Shown here in pieces: positions 51,425-51,746 of a stretch of DNA of 51,746 nt (position 1 is the first letter of the stretch; every line of letters starts with the position of its first letter). The notes below the pieces were generated by a model, which did not search any database, had not been told where the DNA came from, and saw only the letters and a program-made list of their open reading frames with translations. This DNA is from Desulfobacterota bacterium AH_259_B03_O07 (GTDB taxonomy: Bacteria > Desulfobacterota_D > UBA1144 > Nemesobacterales > CSP1-2). The DNA is taken from assembly GCA_027717645.1 (NCBI GenBank), contig JALLOG010000009.1:1-51746 (forward strand), in the 5' to 3' direction. The translations under genes and the position numbers were made by a program.

Positions 51425-51600
51425 CCAACAAATTGTCATCGCAAGTCTCAAACGAAGCGATCACGAGGTATCTCTGGAGATTGCTTCACAATCGTTTGCA
51501 ATGACACGTCTGGGGCCTGTAATTGCGAAACTGACTAAGTCAGTCGTAGCAATCCCCTCGCATTGTGCTATACAGGAGATTGCTTCGCTCCGCTCGCAAT
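51425..51600. repeat. Family F repeats (GATTGCTTCGCTCCGCTCGCAAT type)
   Basis: Several half- and full-length units: GAGATTGCTTCACAATCGTT with GCAATGACA (about 51477-51504), and GAGATTGCTTCGCTCCGCTC (51576-51595), with AGCAATCCCCTCGCATTGTG between. Any open frame through here is the translation of repeats. Confidence 0.55.
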
Positions 51601-51746
51601 TGTAAATGTCACGTAACTCGGGGACAAAAACCCAAAATAGATGTTAACGTTTCCAGGAATTTTTTCATCTGTCATACCCGTGATCTTTAAATCGGGTATC
51701 CATATTTTTAATATTTTCTTTTCTTTGTCTTGATACATACTTCGAT
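51601..51746 (-). mobile_element. MITE-like repeat, copy 4, cut by the window end
   Basis: Read on the minus strand this is the right half of the element: ATGTATCAAGACAAAGAAAA, a nested family E repeat (GGATACCCGAT...CGGGTATGAC), then TCCCCGAGTTACGTGACATT, ending TTTACA. It aligns with 40250-40382 of copy 3 in the opposite orientation. The left half lies beyond the window. Confidence 0.7.

Noticed and set aside
51402-51605. 67-codon ORF near the right end
   Set aside because: It is the translation of family F repeats.
1-51746. CRISPR arrays, rRNA genes, prophage
   Set aside because: No evenly spaced direct repeats, no rRNA-like conserved stretches and no phage structural genes were found; the one holin-family gene is a YqjE-type neighbour of a DUF883 gene.

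Overview
The window is AT-rich DNA from a diderm (Gram-negative type) bacterium. Outer-membrane logic runs throughout: an Mla-type lipid transport operon, AsmA, an RND tripartite pump with an outer-membrane factor, and many lipobox or signal-peptide proteins. Housekeeping families with good Shine-Dalgarno (SD) sequences alternate with long, repeat-rich intergenic spacers. The phylum cannot be fixed from the sequence alone; a Deltaproteobacteria-like or candidate-phylum genome is an inference.

Layout. 1-8.8 kb: DUF2007 protein, M42 aminopeptidase, small membrane protein, tandem-domain SagB/ThcOx nitroreductase, GT2 glycosyltransferase, a flavoprotein/polyferredoxin fusion and a DUF547 protein. 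9-12.7 kb: GH15-like protein, an NnrE-type epimerase overlapping an FMN reductase, then two decayed genes (a GMC oxidoreductase N-terminus and a DUF2721 gene with an in-frame TAG). 12.7-21 kb: an AddA/AddB-like helicase-nuclease pair, and a divergent WYL regulator / unknown protein pair. 21.5-27.3 kb: an envelope-stress-flavoured group (AI-2E family permease, DUF883, holin-like protein, two HdeD-like proteins, a surface-adhesin-E-like protein, two coiled-coil lipoproteins). 27.7-32.2 kb: the mlaE(STAS)-mlaF-mlaD-lipoprotein operon and a SYLF protein. 32.4-36.7 kb: an accessory stretch with a Pro/Glu-rich secreted protein, an MNT/HEPN pair, a Phd/RelE pair with a readable promoter and operator, and a truncated zinc-binding protein. 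36.8-43.6 kb: AsmA, two more AI-2E permeases and a potassium channel gene broken by a perfect 130-bp inverted copy of its neighbour. 44-51.3 kb: a TPR protein, an RND efflux operon visibly richer in GC than the rest, and a fragment of another RND pump.

The most unusual material is non-coding. One ~300-bp MITE-like family has four copies in the window (4838, 26384, 40067, and 51601 to the window end, inverted), with TGTAGATGTYA-type inverted termini. At least eight families of short palindromic (REP-like) elements fill the spacers, some nested inside one another. At least six genes are visibly broken or truncated, which suggests a genome under repeat invasion and gene erosion, or in part an assembly with local errors.

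No rRNA, tRNA, CRISPR array, complete insertion sequence or prophage was found.
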